Position numbers and translations under genes: made by a program. The notes under the pieces were generated by a model. That model was not told where the DNA came from, did no database searches, and was given only the letters and a program-made list of their open reading frames with translations. Positions 48,938 to 60,959 of a stretch of 64,000 bases of DNA are shown one piece after another. The stretch's first letter is position 1; every line of letters begins with the position of its first letter. The stretch covers positions 160,123,980 through 160,187,979 of the forward strand of contig OX457057.1 of assembly GCA_949752795.1 (NCBI GenBank). The letters are read 5' to 3'. Source of the stretch: Hyperoodon ampullatus (Eukaryota > Chordata > Mammalia > Artiodactyla > Ziphiidae).

Positions 48938-49164
48938 GGGGCTTCCCTGGTGGCACAGTGGTTGAGAGTCCTGCTGATCAGGTTGATCAGCCTGCTGATG
49001 CAGGGGACACGGGTTCGTGCCCCGGTCCGGGAAGATCCCACATGCTGCAGAGCAGCTGGGCCCGTGAGCCATGGCCGCTGACCCTGTGTGTCCGGAGCCT
49101 GTGCTCTGCAACGGGAGAGGCCACAACAGTGAGAGGCCTGTGTACCATCAAAAAAAAAAAAAAA
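48938..49164 (+). mobile_element. CHR-type SINE with an inserted palindrome
   Basis: Flanked by aagagtttcctgg and aagagtcgcctgg (two differences). Between the head and 'gatgcagg' it carries extra bases forming ctgatca-ggt-tgatcag at 48974-48990. A tail of about 17 A. Young B box ggttcgtgccc. Upstream, a (GT)n run lies at 48791-48820. Confidence 0.93.
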
Positions 49165-49313
49165 AAGAGTCGCCTGGAGAGTTTTATAACAATACCTTGC
49201 TTGGGTGCTCACCTAACCACAAAGATTCTGATCTTATTGAGGTGAAGTCTGGGCATATAGGTATTTGTTTAAACTCCTAGGTGATACTAATGTGTAGCCA
49301 GACTGGAAATCAC
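49165..49313 (+). mobile_element. MER5A MITE, right part
   Basis: aaagattctgatcttattga, aactcctaggtgatactaat and ccagactggaaatcac complete MER5A. Confidence 0.75.
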
Positions 49314-49939
49314 AGTGCAAAATACCTCAGGGAACTGGAAAGCAGCCTCGGGTCTCCTTTCAGAGCCTGAGCTCAGCCTCTTTGTCCTGATCCATCAACA
49401 GACCCAAGAACCCCAGAGCCTGGATGAAGGTGGGGACCAAGCAGAAGAAGGCTCAGTAGGACTTGTTCTTTTCCAACCTGGCTGCCTGGAGCCCCACACC
49501 TGCCCTCCTCTCAGAATTGGGCTGGAGTGTTGATTCTCCCAAACACAAATTTAATTAATGCACGTCCAGTAGGAAGGGAATGAAAAGGAGACAAGACCAG
49601 TGGGAGACCCTGGAACAGAAGAACTATGGAAAAGCATAAGGATCATTAAACCCATCGTGGTCTATCCAAGAAGAAGGAGAGCTTCACAGATCCCTGATCA
49701 TATACACCCTGGAACTGTCCCACCCCAGTCTCAGTGCCCACATTTACAGGCGCACATGTACGCATATGTGCAAACTCACCCCTGGCTTCCTGGCAGCGGT
49801 TGGCCCTCTGGCCCACCTCTGGGAGAACAGGTATGCAAGTGATGAAGCTGGCAGTGAGAGGGCTAGAGTAGGCTAATTAAATAGTTTAAAAATCCCACTA
49901 GGGGATTAAAGACACAAAGGGAATTTTAAGGGTGTTTGG
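49314..49939. other. Non-coding stretch
   Basis: Nothing recognised. The 72-codon frame at 49315-49533 has no known domain. Confidence 0.5.
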
Positions 49940-50690
49940 GAGACTGTTGTAAGGTAATGACCATTCAAGAAAAGAATCCAGTAACCTAGCAACAATCTAC
50001 ACCACCTTGAAGGAAGACCAGGTGCATCCAAGTGCCAAACACACCCAAGCCACAAACCCTGATAGTTAAGACACAAGACAGTAGATATGGGGTCTGAATC
50101 TTGCTACATGAAGTCAGGGAGTTAAAAGTTCTTGAAGAGTAGCATTTCTGCATGTAGCCAAGACAGAAATATAAGTGAAAGGGGAAAAAACTAGATGAAA
50201 AGGGACATTATACTGAAACCTGAGATGAATTACCATATTTTAGTATACGTTACCACCCTTCTGCTAACATACACATGATTTAAATAGCACCATGACAGTC
50301 CCGGTTAAACCATATAGGGTCAAAGGAGGAAGTAATGATGGAAGCCTTGACATTTGCCCAAGAATGAGGAAGAAGATGGTCTTCTCCCCCTCCCCACTTT
50401 TCTTCTGTTTATAAAAATAAAGTCCTCTCAGTCCTCGGGGCATAGCCTTCTCACCTGTCTGCTTGTGTCTCTCACAAGCGTCCTATGCTAATAAACTCAC
50501 TCTTTGCCTGCCGCTTTGCCTCACGCTGAATTCCTTCCACGATGAGACAAAAGAATCTGAGCTTCAGTAAGTCCTGACCCCAGGTGAGTGGTTTCAATGA
50601 AAAGACAGTGGTTTGGAGCCCTCTCCTAGTCAGGGATCGTGGGTTCAAGTCCCAATCTGAGTTCTGGCTGGATTCGAGTCCAACCTGAGA
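49940..50690 (+). mobile_element. Candidate endogenous retroviral LTR
   Basis: A block with promoter-like layout: tttataaaaataaagtcctc (TATA-like at about 50410), then about 80 bases later an aataaactcactctttgcc polyadenylation-type signal (50490), as in class I retroviral LTRs. Text after it (cgtgggttcaagtcc) is unassigned. Ends and family unknown; no internal retroviral sequence is seen beside it. Confidence 0.4.
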
Positions 50691-51174
50691 AGCAGTGCAG
50701 TTGCAGCAGCATAGGAAGACACAAGCCAATGGTTCTATACCATGCCCGCTATACAAAGGAGCGCTTCTGGGACTCCAAGGGCAGGGAAATGCCAGTGCCT
50801 ATAGTGTAATCCGACTGCCTGAGGCCATGTCACAGTTTTCTGGGAACAGAACAAATTAGGCATGACAGAGCTCAAAAGTGACCTCTGGGGCTTCTCAGCT
50901 GAAGGCAGCAACCAGCTGCCATTTGGAGCCAGGAGAGCCCTACTGAAGGCTGGAGTGGTCACTCTGGGACTGGCCTCCTGCTTTAAGGCTGTTTACTCAA
51001 TCTCAGACCCTGAGGCCAAGAGGCTGCAGGGTTCAGAGGTTAAGAGCATGGCTATGGAGCATACCCCACCCTTGACCTTCACCCACACGCTCAGACCCCC
51101 ACCTGCCCAGTGTGCCTGTCTGAACCAGGAGGCAGGCAGGTTTGCAGGCAGGAGCCTGAAAGAGCCTGGGCCTG

Positions 51175-51285
51175 AGAAACAGGACTCTTATTCTCAAGAC
51201 AGCTGTGTGGCCTAGAACAAGTCACTTCACCTTTCTGGGACTCCAATTCTTCACCTGCAGGACGAAGGGGTGGGACTCAGCAGCC
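51175..51285 (+). repeat. MIR fragment
   Basis: gctgtgtggcctagaacaag and the following text match the MIR core. A further MIR-like start lies at about 51034-51060. Confidence 0.7.
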
Positions 51286-51483
51286 CTGAGCCCCTTCCTG
51301 AGCAAAGGTCTGTCCAACCAAATTTCTTACTTTTTTTCTTTTTCTACATAATATATTGAGTTAGTTTTTCAGGTACTGGTACTTTATTAGCTCTTCAAGT
51401 ACCTCTGTATCTGTAAGCTACCACCAGCAGGCTACTGCTTACCAGCCACAAAACCCCAGTGGCACACAAAAGCAAACAATTCC

Positions 51484-51699
51484 GGGGCTTCCCTGGTGGC
51501 GCAGTGGTTGGGAGTCCGCCTGCCGATGCAGGGGACACAGGTTCGTGCCCCGGTCCGGGAAGATCCCACGTGCCGTGGAGTGGCTAGGCCCGTGAGCCAT
51601 GGCCGCTGAGCCTGCGCGTTCAGAGCCTGTGCTCCTCAACAGGAGAGGCCACAACAGTGAGAGGCCAGCATACCTCAAAAAAAAAAAAAAAAAAAAAAG
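51484..51699 (+). mobile_element. CHR-type SINE, young subtype
   Basis: A tail of about 21 A. The short duplication aaacaattc lies before (51474-51482) and after (51701-51709). Confidence 0.93.
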
Positions 51700-51710
51700 T
51701 AAACAATTCT

Positions 51711-52559
51711 AGCTCACATGGCGGTGCAGAGTGGCTGGTGCAGGCTGGCTCCCCAGGCGTCTGTAGATCTGCTGGGGGCTCTCTCTGGGATGCTTGGCTG
51801 GTACCTTAGCTAGGACAACATTGCTCCACATGTCTCTCATCCCCTTCCTCTCATCAACCAGCAGGTGAGCCCAGGCATGATCTTCCCAGGGAGAGAGCGA
51901 GAGGACAAGCCCAAACACACAAGGTCTCTTGAGGTCCCGGCTGGAAATTATACTTCTGCCTTATGCTATTGGCCAAAGCGAGTCACATGACTAATCCCAG
52001 ATTCAAGAAATAAGGAAATAAAATACACAAAGTTACATGGTAAAGGGCATGGATAAAGAGAGAGGGAAGAATAGAGGCCATTCTTAAAGTCGAAGAATAG
52101 GAGCATTAATGCAATCGACCACAGCCTCTCTGGGAAAAGAGAAATGCCATCCAAGTCAGGTCAGTAGTCCACCCTGACCCTCAGTGAGGTTTTCGTGGGA
52201 TCAGCCAATTCTTACAAACATATAGGCTCTCCATCCCTCTGACGGCATAGTCTGAGACAGAATGCTTGACTCCAGAATCCGCCATCTTTCTCTGCCCCAA
52301 ATCCCACAGTGTGGATCTCTTGGAGTGCCGAGTCCAGGGTAAGGAGGGTTACCTCCCGGACTGATGGATCAGGGAAGCAGAACCTGCTCAGGCTTGGGTC
52401 CTTTGAAGCCTCTCGGTACCTGACTTGATTGGAAATGAAGATGATGGACTTGATTTGGAACTGAGGAGGAGGAAGATCCAGCAAGGGAGGGTGGCCATAC
52501 CCTCCAGGGGGAGCTCCAAAGCTCACAAAACACCTCTCTGGCTTAGCAGAAAGGACCAA
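51711..52559. other. Non-coding stretch
   Basis: Nothing recognised; frames here lack domains. Confidence 0.5.
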
Positions 52560-52700
52560 AGCCTGACCTCAGCCTCAGAAAACCCAACTTCCAATCCTGG
52601 TTCTGCCACTCACAGCCAGGGGCCTCAGGTAACCCATTCAGCCTCTCCAGGGCCTGTTTCCATATATTGGGAAATGCAGGTGATACATTCCTCCTAAGCT
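52560..52700 (+). repeat. MIR fragment
   Basis: tccaatcctggttctgccac and caggtaacccattcagcctc match MIR. Confidence 0.75.
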
Positions 52701-53419
52701 TGAAGGAGGCTGTCTACATGAAATGGGCTTTGCCAAGCACCACTAAATATCCTCCAAAGTCGCATGATACCCACCTCCTGCAGCAGCCCCAGGCATCCAT
52801 GCCCACCCAGCTCTGGGGTGGGAGTAACATTTCCCATCGCCTCCCTGGACACTGCTGTCTTTCTGCTGGCATGGCTTTCAGGCCTAGTGTGGCTCCCACT
52901 GTTTCAACACCCCACAAAAGCCCTCTGCATTCACTGGTCTCACTGCAAACATTTGATTGCTGTTTTTTATTTCCCAGCTCTCAGGCTGCCCTCCCCACCA
53001 GGCTGTGCCCCCTGGTTGTTCCACCCTTGCTGGTTTAGATTTGCCATCAGTATCTCTTGGCTTGATTCTTCTAGTCTGTCCCAGCAGGTTGGCCTCACAC
53101 GCCCACATTAAAGGTCAGCTCTTGGACAGTATTATGACTGAGCAGCTGCAGGAGGCCTAAGCTCATTTCCCTTTCTCTAGCTACTAAGTCATTCTTTTAT
53201 CCATGGACTCCCAGGCGAGACCCCAGGCCCTAAAACGGGCTGTTCTCTGTCACCTCAGACAATAGCATGTTTGAAAATCTCATCTGGACTCATCTTCCTG
53301 AGTGATCCCACCTCCCTGGAGGCAACAAACCACCAAATCCATTCTGTCGCTAAGTGACAACACTCACACTTGGAGGCCTCAGGAAAAGACTGGGCTGCGA
53401 GGGGCGGTAGGGGGGTCTC
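52701..53419. other. Non-coding stretch
   Basis: Nothing recognised with confidence. Confidence 0.5.
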
Positions 53420-53426
53420 CCAAACC

Positions 53427-54384
53427 ACACTGTGTTTCTTTGTTTTTCTTTACATCTGTATTGGAGTATAATTGCTTCACAATGGTGTGTCAGTTTCTGC
53501 TTTACAACAAAGTAAAGCCATACGTATACATACATCCCCATATCTCCTCCCTCTTGCGTCTCCCTCCCACCCTCCCTATCCCACCCCTCTAGGTGGTCAC
53601 AAAGCACCGAGCTGATCTCCCCATGCTATGCGGCTGATCTCCCCATGCTATGCGGCTGCTTCCCACTAGCTATCTATTTTGTATTTGGTAGAGTATATAT
53701 GTCCATGCCACTCTCTCACTTTGTCCCAGCTTACCCTTCCCCCTCCCCGTAACGTCAAGTCCATTCTCTACGTCTGCATCTTTATTCCTGTCCTGCCCCT
53801 AGGTTCTTCAGAACCATGTTTTTTTTTTTTTTTCAGGATCCATATATATGTGTTAGCATACGGTATTTGTTTTTCTCTTTCTGACTTACTTCACTCTGTA
53901 GGACAGACTCTAGGTCCATCCACCTCACTACAAATAACTCAATTTCGTTTCTTTTTATGGCTGAGTAATATCCCATTGTATATATGTGCCACATCTTCTT
54001 TATGCATTCATCTGTTGATGGACATTTAGGTTGCTTCCATGTCCTGGCTATTGTAAATAAAGCTACAATGAACACTGTGGTACATGATTCTTTTTGAATT
54101 ACGGTTTTCTCAGGGTATATGCCCAGTAGTGGGATTGCTGGGTCGTATGGTAGTTCTATTTTGAGTTTTTTAAGGAACATCCATACTGTTCTCCATAGTG
54201 GCTATACCAATTTACATTCCCACCAACAGTGCAAGAGGGTTCCCTTTTCTCCACGCCCTCTCCAGCATTTATTATTTGTAGATTTTTTGATGATGGCCAC
54301 TCTGACTGGTGTAAGTTGATACTTCACTGTAGTTTTGACTTGCATTTCTCTAATGATTAGTGATGCTGAGCATCCTTTCATGTG
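53427..54384 (-). mobile_element. 5'-truncated L1, minus strand
   Basis: 3'UTR at the left, ORF2 C-terminal part at the right (minus frame 54180-53833: [20 protein letters not shown]; minus frame 54408-54202: [20 protein letters not shown]). Possible 7-bp target word ccaaacc at 53420-53426 and 54385-54391. It ends about 20 bases before the candidate exon acceptor. Confidence 0.88.
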
Positions 54385-54404
54385 CCAAACCTCATTTTTT
54401 TCAG

Positions 54405-54479
54405 CCATACAAGCAGCACCTGCTGCTCACCAGCTGCCCGCTGGCCTTCTCAGACCTGCTGGATGAGGCCATGGAGAGG
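54405..54479 (+). CDS. Candidate 75-bp coding exon of an unrecognised gene
   Basis: A pyrimidine tract and AG (cctcatttttttcag) end at 54404, followed by 75 bases in one open frame of 25 codons. The donor at the right is agagg|gtgaga. The encoded residues run [15 protein letters not shown], then [10 protein letters not shown], ending in AGG. Third positions are mostly G or C in an AT-richer context, as in real exons. Both ends would be phase 0. I do not recognise the protein. The L1 upstream leaves only a short acceptor region from the original intron. Other exons of the same gene were not found in the window, so this may be a chance match. Confidence 0.35.
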
Positions 54480-54714
54480 GTGAGAGGAAGGCCTACGACT
54501 CAGTCTAGACAGGGGCTAGTGAGCAGTGAGAGAGAAGGAGACCACTGTCCTGCCAGCCAGGCCAACTGACTGCCTTCATCCAAAGATGGGCACCTGTCAT
54601 CAGGTGGCCTCTCGATCTCAACTGAGCCTCTTATGACCAAACTCTGAGAGGTGGGTCCTGTGCTCTCTTTTACCCCAAGATCAACAAATGACATATTTCT
54701 GTCCTCCAGCTGAC

Positions 54715-55345
54715 AAATATATATTGAACCACTGCCATGTGACAAGTAGAGGTGGGACTGGGAAAGTGCAACAGTGTATAAAACAGACAGGGTCCCTGCC
54801 CTCACAGAATCCACTCCTGGGGAAGACAGATCATAAACAGCTGAAGTGAGCAATAATCAGAATCATTTCAGACTGTGAAAAATTCTGTCCGGGAAATAAA
54901 TTCAGTGCTGTGATAGAGTCTAGAAGAACAGGGATGTCTTCGTGATGGGTGGTCAAAAGGTCCTTTGAAGGAGGATCCTTTGATATTTAAGCAGAGACCT
55001 GAAGGATAAGGGACAGGAGGAAGAGCGGGCAGTGGGGCTGCATGTGCAAAGCTCTTGGTGTGTCCTAGGAAGCGTAAGAAGCGCCGTGTGACTAGAGCAG
55101 AGAGAAGGAAAAGGAAGGCAGGAAGAGCCAGGGAGGCAGGCCAGGCTGACTCACTCAGGGTGGAAAGTCACTACATGCTGGTTTTCTTTCAACTCGTTGG
55201 AGGATTTTAAGCAGGGGGCTGACACAGTTAGTGTTTTGAAAAGATCTCTCCAGGGGTGTAGGGAAAATGCAGGTAAACTTTGAATCAGAACAGAGGAGGT
55301 TTAAGGTAGCCAGAAGAGAAGGCTCGCTGATAAACAGGACCAGCT
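54715..55345 (-). repeat. L2 fragment
   Basis: Long reverse L2: gggtccctgccctcacagaa, gcagagacctgaaggataag, atgtgcaaagctcttggtg, ttggaggattttaagcagg. Confidence 0.85.
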
Positions 55346-55564
55346 GGAAAGGGACTTGCTGGAAATTTCTACGTTTTGGAAAAAACTTAAAAATAAGATG
55401 GAACCATCTATCTGAAATGATTTAAAATTGTTTTACCTTGGAACAATAGTTCCTACAGGAGCTGTATCTCGGCTGAATTTTTCAATTATATAAAACAGAA
55501 AATATCTACCTATTCTGCCTCTTTTAGTTGAGTAAGATAGTAAATTTTGGAAACATTGTAGGCA

Positions 55565-55715
55565 TTATTCAAACAAACTAACAGGTGTGTGTTGAGAAGT
55601 TTACTTGGAGCCAACCTCTGTGGAAAATACCGTTCTTTTTGTGAAGGCGGCCCCCTGTCTTCAAGGAGCTTACACTCTGATTTGGGGAGATATGACAAAA
55701 TAACATAGAACGTTA
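55565..55715 (-). repeat. Possible L2 fragment
   Basis: cttcaaggagcttacactctg and the following text match reverse L2. Confidence 0.6.
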
Positions 55716-57526
55716 AATAACAATCTGGTACTGGACTTTCAATTCAAGACAAACAACAAAAGAAATATCATAAAGTTGTACATGAGAACTCACTAAATGG
55801 ACTTTAAAGAAAATGTCCAGAACTGTTGGAGGTGTGGAGAAATCACATCTGGCCACACCGGAGTGGCTGGCTCAGATGTGGACTTTGGAGACCCTACAAG
55901 GATGGGGAAGGCACTCCGGAGGGGGAATGGGCTGGAGCAAAGCACCAACAATGGAAAGTACAGGGTGTACTTGGGAGAATCCTGTACACACTCCTGTCTA
56001 GTCACTGATGGTTGCAAACATATCCCAAACACACATGTGTTAGCATAAGCAGGGACAGATCTGGGTTTTGTGACATTTGAAACTTACAATATTTTTGCGC
56101 CCTCTGCAAGAAAAAGGACACACAATAACTAATACAAAATTAGGTATTAAAGAGTCCATTTATTTCAAATAAGGTAAGAAATAATAGCAAGTTATTATTG
56201 GAGCCTTAGAGATTCAAGACCTTTCTCCCCAGATCTCTTTATGCTTCCATGGAAATTCCCCTCTCCACATAGAATATTCTTCAAACCCAAGTACCTCCCA
56301 GAGCCTGGAGCCTCAGCCTCATGAATTCCAAGTAAATCTGTCCGTGAGCACAAGCAAACCAGCCAGCGATTGACTTGGATTCAAGTTCAAGAGAAAAGGC
56401 AGCGTCAAGTCTGTGGAGTAGGCCCTGGAGACCTTCGTGCCCCGCTGGCCAGTGAAACACAGAGGGCGGCCACTGATGTGACCAGGCATATAAATACCTC
56501 TAGCTCACATATGCATTCGTGTTGTTAGTATGACCTCACAAGAACCCCACCTGAGCCCCCAGTGGGGCCAGTGGCTCATTTCATTTGCAGGAGCTGTGCC
56601 TTTGAGTAACAGCACCAAAGCTGGGGAGTTCAGCTGGCCTGGCGGGTCAAACATATAAATTCCCTGAGCATTTCTAGTTATCAGCGAATCAGTGCTCATT
56701 CAAGCAAGCCAGGATCCAGGTTCTCCAACCACACATCCAGCTCTGCTACTCCCAAAGTCTCATGTACACTCTGTGAACTGGGTTCCAAATCTGTAGGAGG
56801 ACCCTTTTAGACTCCCCAACCATGGTTGAACCTCTATAGTTTCCACAGATGTGCCCCCTGGTACAGAGCAGAGCTGGGGAGGATGTAAGAGGATTTCCCC
56901 CAGTTGGAGACACTTACCACCCTTAAGTCACCATTAAAAGTACAGTGTCATAGACTGTCTGCTCTAGAAAGAAACTCAGAGGTCATTCAGTACAGTGGGT
57001 TGTATATGTTTAGTTACCTCTTCTCTAAAAGGACTTTTATCTAGAAGGCCAAACAAGCAGGGCAAAGGAGTCCCTCCACATCACTCACATTCCTTATTCT
57101 TCTAAATTGAGCACCAAGTGGTAATCATGGTAGCTAAGTAGTCCAGTATGAATAAGAGCCAGTTACTGAAGCACCCTCTCCCACATCCCATCCCTTGGGC
57201 CACTGGGGCCGGGGCTTCATCTCCACATCTACCATTGCTCCTTGCACAGAGAAGACCACCCTCCACAACTCTCTTCTAGGTTCATTCATCAAGCCATACT
57301 TGACCACAGAGACCCACCCATGGCTATTCTCAAGGCCGAAGCACTGGCCTCCAAAAGCACACAGCAGCCATCTAACCACCAGTACCATCACCTTGGCAGG
57401 TGAGACAGGTCTCCACCCCTCACTGGCCCCAGCCAGCTCTGCTCTCCCAGGAAGGACCTCCCTAAGCCCACACTCTCTCTCCTCTCCTCCCACACAACCC
57501 ACCTCCAAACAAAACTTAGTTTGGGT
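55716..57526. other. Non-coding stretch
   Basis: No gene recognised. The frames at 55797-56048 and 57195-57533 lack known domains or supporting splice sites. Confidence 0.5.
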
Positions 57527-57826
57527 AAGCTGAGACGAAGTGAGAGAGTGGCATGGACATATATACACTACCAAACATAAAACAGATAGCTAGTGGGAAG
57601 CAGCCACATAGCAGAGGGAGATCAGCTTGGAGCTTTGTGACCACCTAGAGGGGTGGGGTAGGGAGGGTGGGAGGGAGATGCAAGAGGGAGGGGATATGGG
57701 GATATATGTATAGGTATAGCTGATTCACTTTGTGATACAGCAGAAACTAGCACACCATTGTAAAGCAATTATACTCCAATAAAGATGTTAATAAATAAAT
57801 TAATTACATTAAAAAAATAAAACAGG
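57527..57826 (+). mobile_element. L1 3'-end fragment
   Basis: L1 3'UTR (tatatacactaccaaacata ... gcaattatactccaataaag) and an A-rich tail. Target duplication not clear. Confidence 0.85.
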
Positions 57827-58159
57827 TTGGGGGAGAGTGATCCACCCTGTGCATGAACTTTTTTGTCCTGAATCTCAAATGCTGTTAACAAACCCCTAGG
57901 GCCGGGAGACCAGAATTCCAGATTATAGGAGGAAAAAACCTCACCTCATTCTTTGGAATCTTTCATGAGAGCCAGAACAAAGTATGAATTAATAAATAGA
58001 GTAGTTAATGCATCGATGGATTATCCCACCACACAAACGACATAAATAAAAGCAGGGCTTTTCTAGCGAAGAGAGTCAGTGTCCTACGCCCCCATTACCC
58101 AGCCCTATGATCCCTGAGGGTCAGTGGTTTGAAAACTACTAAGTGTTACATCACCCCAC

Positions 58160-58260
58160 CCCCACTCATACACTTCATTTCACACACGAGGAAAGGGGAG
58201 TGGCTTGCCCAAGGTCAGCCAGCTAGTCAGACCCTGAGGAAAGCAAGAGGTCCCCTTCAG
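58160..58260 (-). repeat. MIR fragment
   Basis: ggcttgcccaaggtcagcc matches reverse MIR. Confidence 0.65.
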
Positions 58261-58362
58261 CACTAACAGGATCTATCATTTGACAGCAGCCCCCGTACCC
58301 CAGCACAAGCCCCTTTCCCCTCAGCAGCTACTACAGAGAGGGGCCTCCTATACCCTTTAAAT

Positions 58363-58589
58363 CAGGGGTCCCCAGCCCCCGGTGCCGGTCGGCAGCCTGT
58401 TAGGAGCCGGGCCACACAGCAGGTGAGCGGTGGGCCAGTGAGTAACGCTTCATCTGCCGCTCTCCATTGCTCCCCATCACTTGCAATACCACTTCACCCA
58501 TATCCCCCAACCCCCGACCCCCCGCCATCCATGGAAAAATTGTCTTCCACTAAACTAGTCTCTGGTGCCAAAAAGGTTGGGGACTGCTG
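58363..58589 (+). mobile_element. hAT-type MITE with exact 8-bp target duplication
   Basis: Terminal inverted repeats caggggtccccag and, at the right end, ttggggactgctg (its reverse, cagcagtccccaa, is similar). The 8-bp target word ctttaaat is identical at 58355-58362 and 58590-58597; 8-bp duplications are typical of hAT elements. The body (gttaggagccgggccacaca; ccatggaaaaattgtcttcc) matches a common mammalian non-autonomous element. It is 227 bp. Confidence 0.88.
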
Positions 58590-59049
58590 CTTTAAATGAC
58601 TGTTGAAGGGATTTTTTTTCATCTGCTTGGGGTCTGAGCCTTTCAATTCTGAGTCTTCTGAATAATTGGAGGCAATCAGGGGCTGAATGGGACGTGTTTT
58701 CTGCCCCAACGCACCTGGAAGAGGTCAGATTGAAGGGTGTGCAAGACACTCCAGGGATTGGCCAAGCAGAACCTCTCTTCCATAACCTGTCAGAAATGCC
58801 ACCAAGGGCTGGAAGATGTTTACTTGATATGAAACATTGCTCCTGGAGGAGGGGACGGAACCTGTATCGAGAGACCTATGCAACCAAATGTTGACAGGAT
58901 CTATGGTGTCTGAAAATCACTGGTGGGACGCCTAGAATTCTTAAAACAAATTTCAGAAAGTCTGAAGCCATCTGGGTAACAGGGATGAATTTAAAACGAA
59001 ATAAATATTTTGCTTTTGAGAAAACTGAATCATGAGGACGCTTTCACGT

Positions 59050-59430
59050 GGTAAAAGAGTATTAGTCAGGACAGTCTATGATACGCCACAGTAACAAATA
59101 AATCCTGAAATTTTAATAAGATTAATCTCAGTCCTAAAGGTTTACCATAACAAAGATTTATTTCTCATTCACAAGAAATTGGCCACATGTCAGGAGGCCC
59201 TTCTCCATCTTGCAGCTATGTGCTATGGACACATGTTCTTCAACATAAGAGAAGAGAGAGATGAAAAAGTCACATGCATCTTAACTGCCTCCCTGTGGAA
59301 ATGGCTCCCATCACTTCCATGTGGTCCACTGGAAAGAACCAGGCACATGGCCCCAGTATAATTACAAGGGATGCCAGTGCATGTAGGGAACACATGGATA
59401 TTTGATGAGCACTAACTATCCCAGCCACAT
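59050..59430 (-). repeat. Ancient MER/LTR-like repeat
   Basis: tattagtcaggacagtctatg, caaagatttatttctcattc and acatggatatttgatgagc resemble a common mammalian repeat whose reverse is seen around 33910-34050. Family name not assigned. Confidence 0.45.
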
Positions 59431-59694
59431 TGAACTCCCAGCTTCTGCCCAAATGTCTGATCTTTTACCCAGGGCCTTGAGCTCCTTACCCCTAAATATC
59501 CCATTCATTTCCCTTTGGGCCAGAGCTGTTGTCAAACATGGACTAAAACACATGTCCTGACAGGCTTGTCTAAGCTCAGGTTTCACAAAAGCACAAGCCA
59601 GAGAGTCATCAAAGGAGAGTGTGACTTCTACTTTCTGAGGTCCCTCATGGTAGCAGCACATCCAAAAAGGATAGAAAATTGTGACTCATGATAG

Positions 59695-60120
59695 TTTGCT
59701 CATGCAACAAATGTTTATGGAGCACTCACTATGTGCCAAGCATGGTGCTCCCTGCTGAAGATATAGCAGTGACTCAACAGACACGGTTCCTGTTCTCAGA
59801 GAACTTAGAGTCTAGTGGAGAACCAATCAAATCACTTCACAAACGTGACAGTAAGCTGAAGTGTGTGCTATGAGGAAGAGAACAGGGAGCCATGGTAGGA
59901 TATAATCTCGCCTGGGAGGGTCAAGGAAGATTTCTCTGAGGAAGTGATGTTTAAGCTGAGCTAAGAAGGATGAGGAAGGGGAACTGAGGCAAAAGGTACA
60001 AGGTGAAGGAAAAGTGTTCCAAGGGTGAAGGCACAGCACATGCAAAGGCCCCAAGGAGGGAGGGAACACAGAGTGTCTGAGGAGCTTCAAGGTGGCCAGG
60101 GTGGCTGAAGCTCAGCAGGC
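59695..60120 (-). repeat. L2 fragment
   Basis: Reverse L2: actatgtgccaagcatggtg, caagcatggtgctccctgc, cgcctgggagggtcaaggaag, gcacatgcaaaggcc. Confidence 0.85.
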
Positions 60121-60173
60121 AGGGGTGCCACTGGGTGTCACCCCAGAGGACATAATTCATGTGGAAAAATGTG

Positions 60174-60387
60174 GGGGTTTTTGTTTGTTTTTTTTGCGGT
60201 ACGCGGGCCTCTCACTGTTGTGGCCTCTCCCGCTGCGGAGCACAGGCTCCGGACGTGCAGGCTCAGTGGCCATGGCTCACGGGCCCAGCCGCTCCGCGGC
60301 ATGTGGGATCCTCCCGGACCGGGGAACGAACACGTGTCCCCTGCATCGGCAGGCGGACTCTCAACCACTGCGCCACCAGGGAAGCCC
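60174..60387 (-). mobile_element. CHR-type SINE, young subtype, minus strand
   Basis: Flanked by aaaatgtg words at 60166-60173 and 60388-60395. The short T run at its left is broken by G residues. Confidence 0.92.
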
Positions 60388-60395
60388 AAAATGTG

Positions 60396-60959
60396 TTTTA
60401 TTTTTAAAAGAGATTTTTGTTTCAAGATTGCTTCAGTGCGGAGTGGCTAGAGTTTGGCACTGGCTCGTGGGTCTGTGGATCCTTCCTGGCGTTGGTACTA
60501 CGTGGTTCATGAGCAGTACCCCCAGCTTCTACACAGTCTTCTCACCAGAGTTCAGGGTCCAGCCAAACCCTCAGCAAAACTTCCAAAGAAAACATGCAGG
60601 GAGGGATCCAAACTTACTGGGAAAATAAAACTGTGCAGTTATAAAAGACCCCCTTCATATCATCAAATGCCTCAGATGCCTCAAATCCCATAAACATCTC
60701 TTCAGGAAAAAAAGAAAGAAAAGAAAGAAATTAGGGGTGAGCAGTTTCTCAGCAGAGGCCAAATATAAAGGGGTGCTCCAATGGCCCAGAAGGCAAGAGG
60801 GCCTGAGCATAAACTAAGGGGGACCTGGGCTGGCTGATGAGGACCTTGAACTTGGGAGTGCCACCCCCAGGCTAGGGTCTGGCTCTAGGGGCACCTCACT
60901 CTCTAAGGGGTCCCAAAGGCCCTGGGTCTCCCTGTCCCCATCCGGACTTCATGGCCTAT
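60396..60959. other. Non-coding stretch
   Basis: An AAAG-rich run sits at about 60706-60730. Nothing else recognised. Confidence 0.5.

Noticed and set aside
50610..50690. tRNA-like phrase with gggttcaagtccc
   Set aside because: No cloverleaf could be built; more likely LTR-associated or unrelated.
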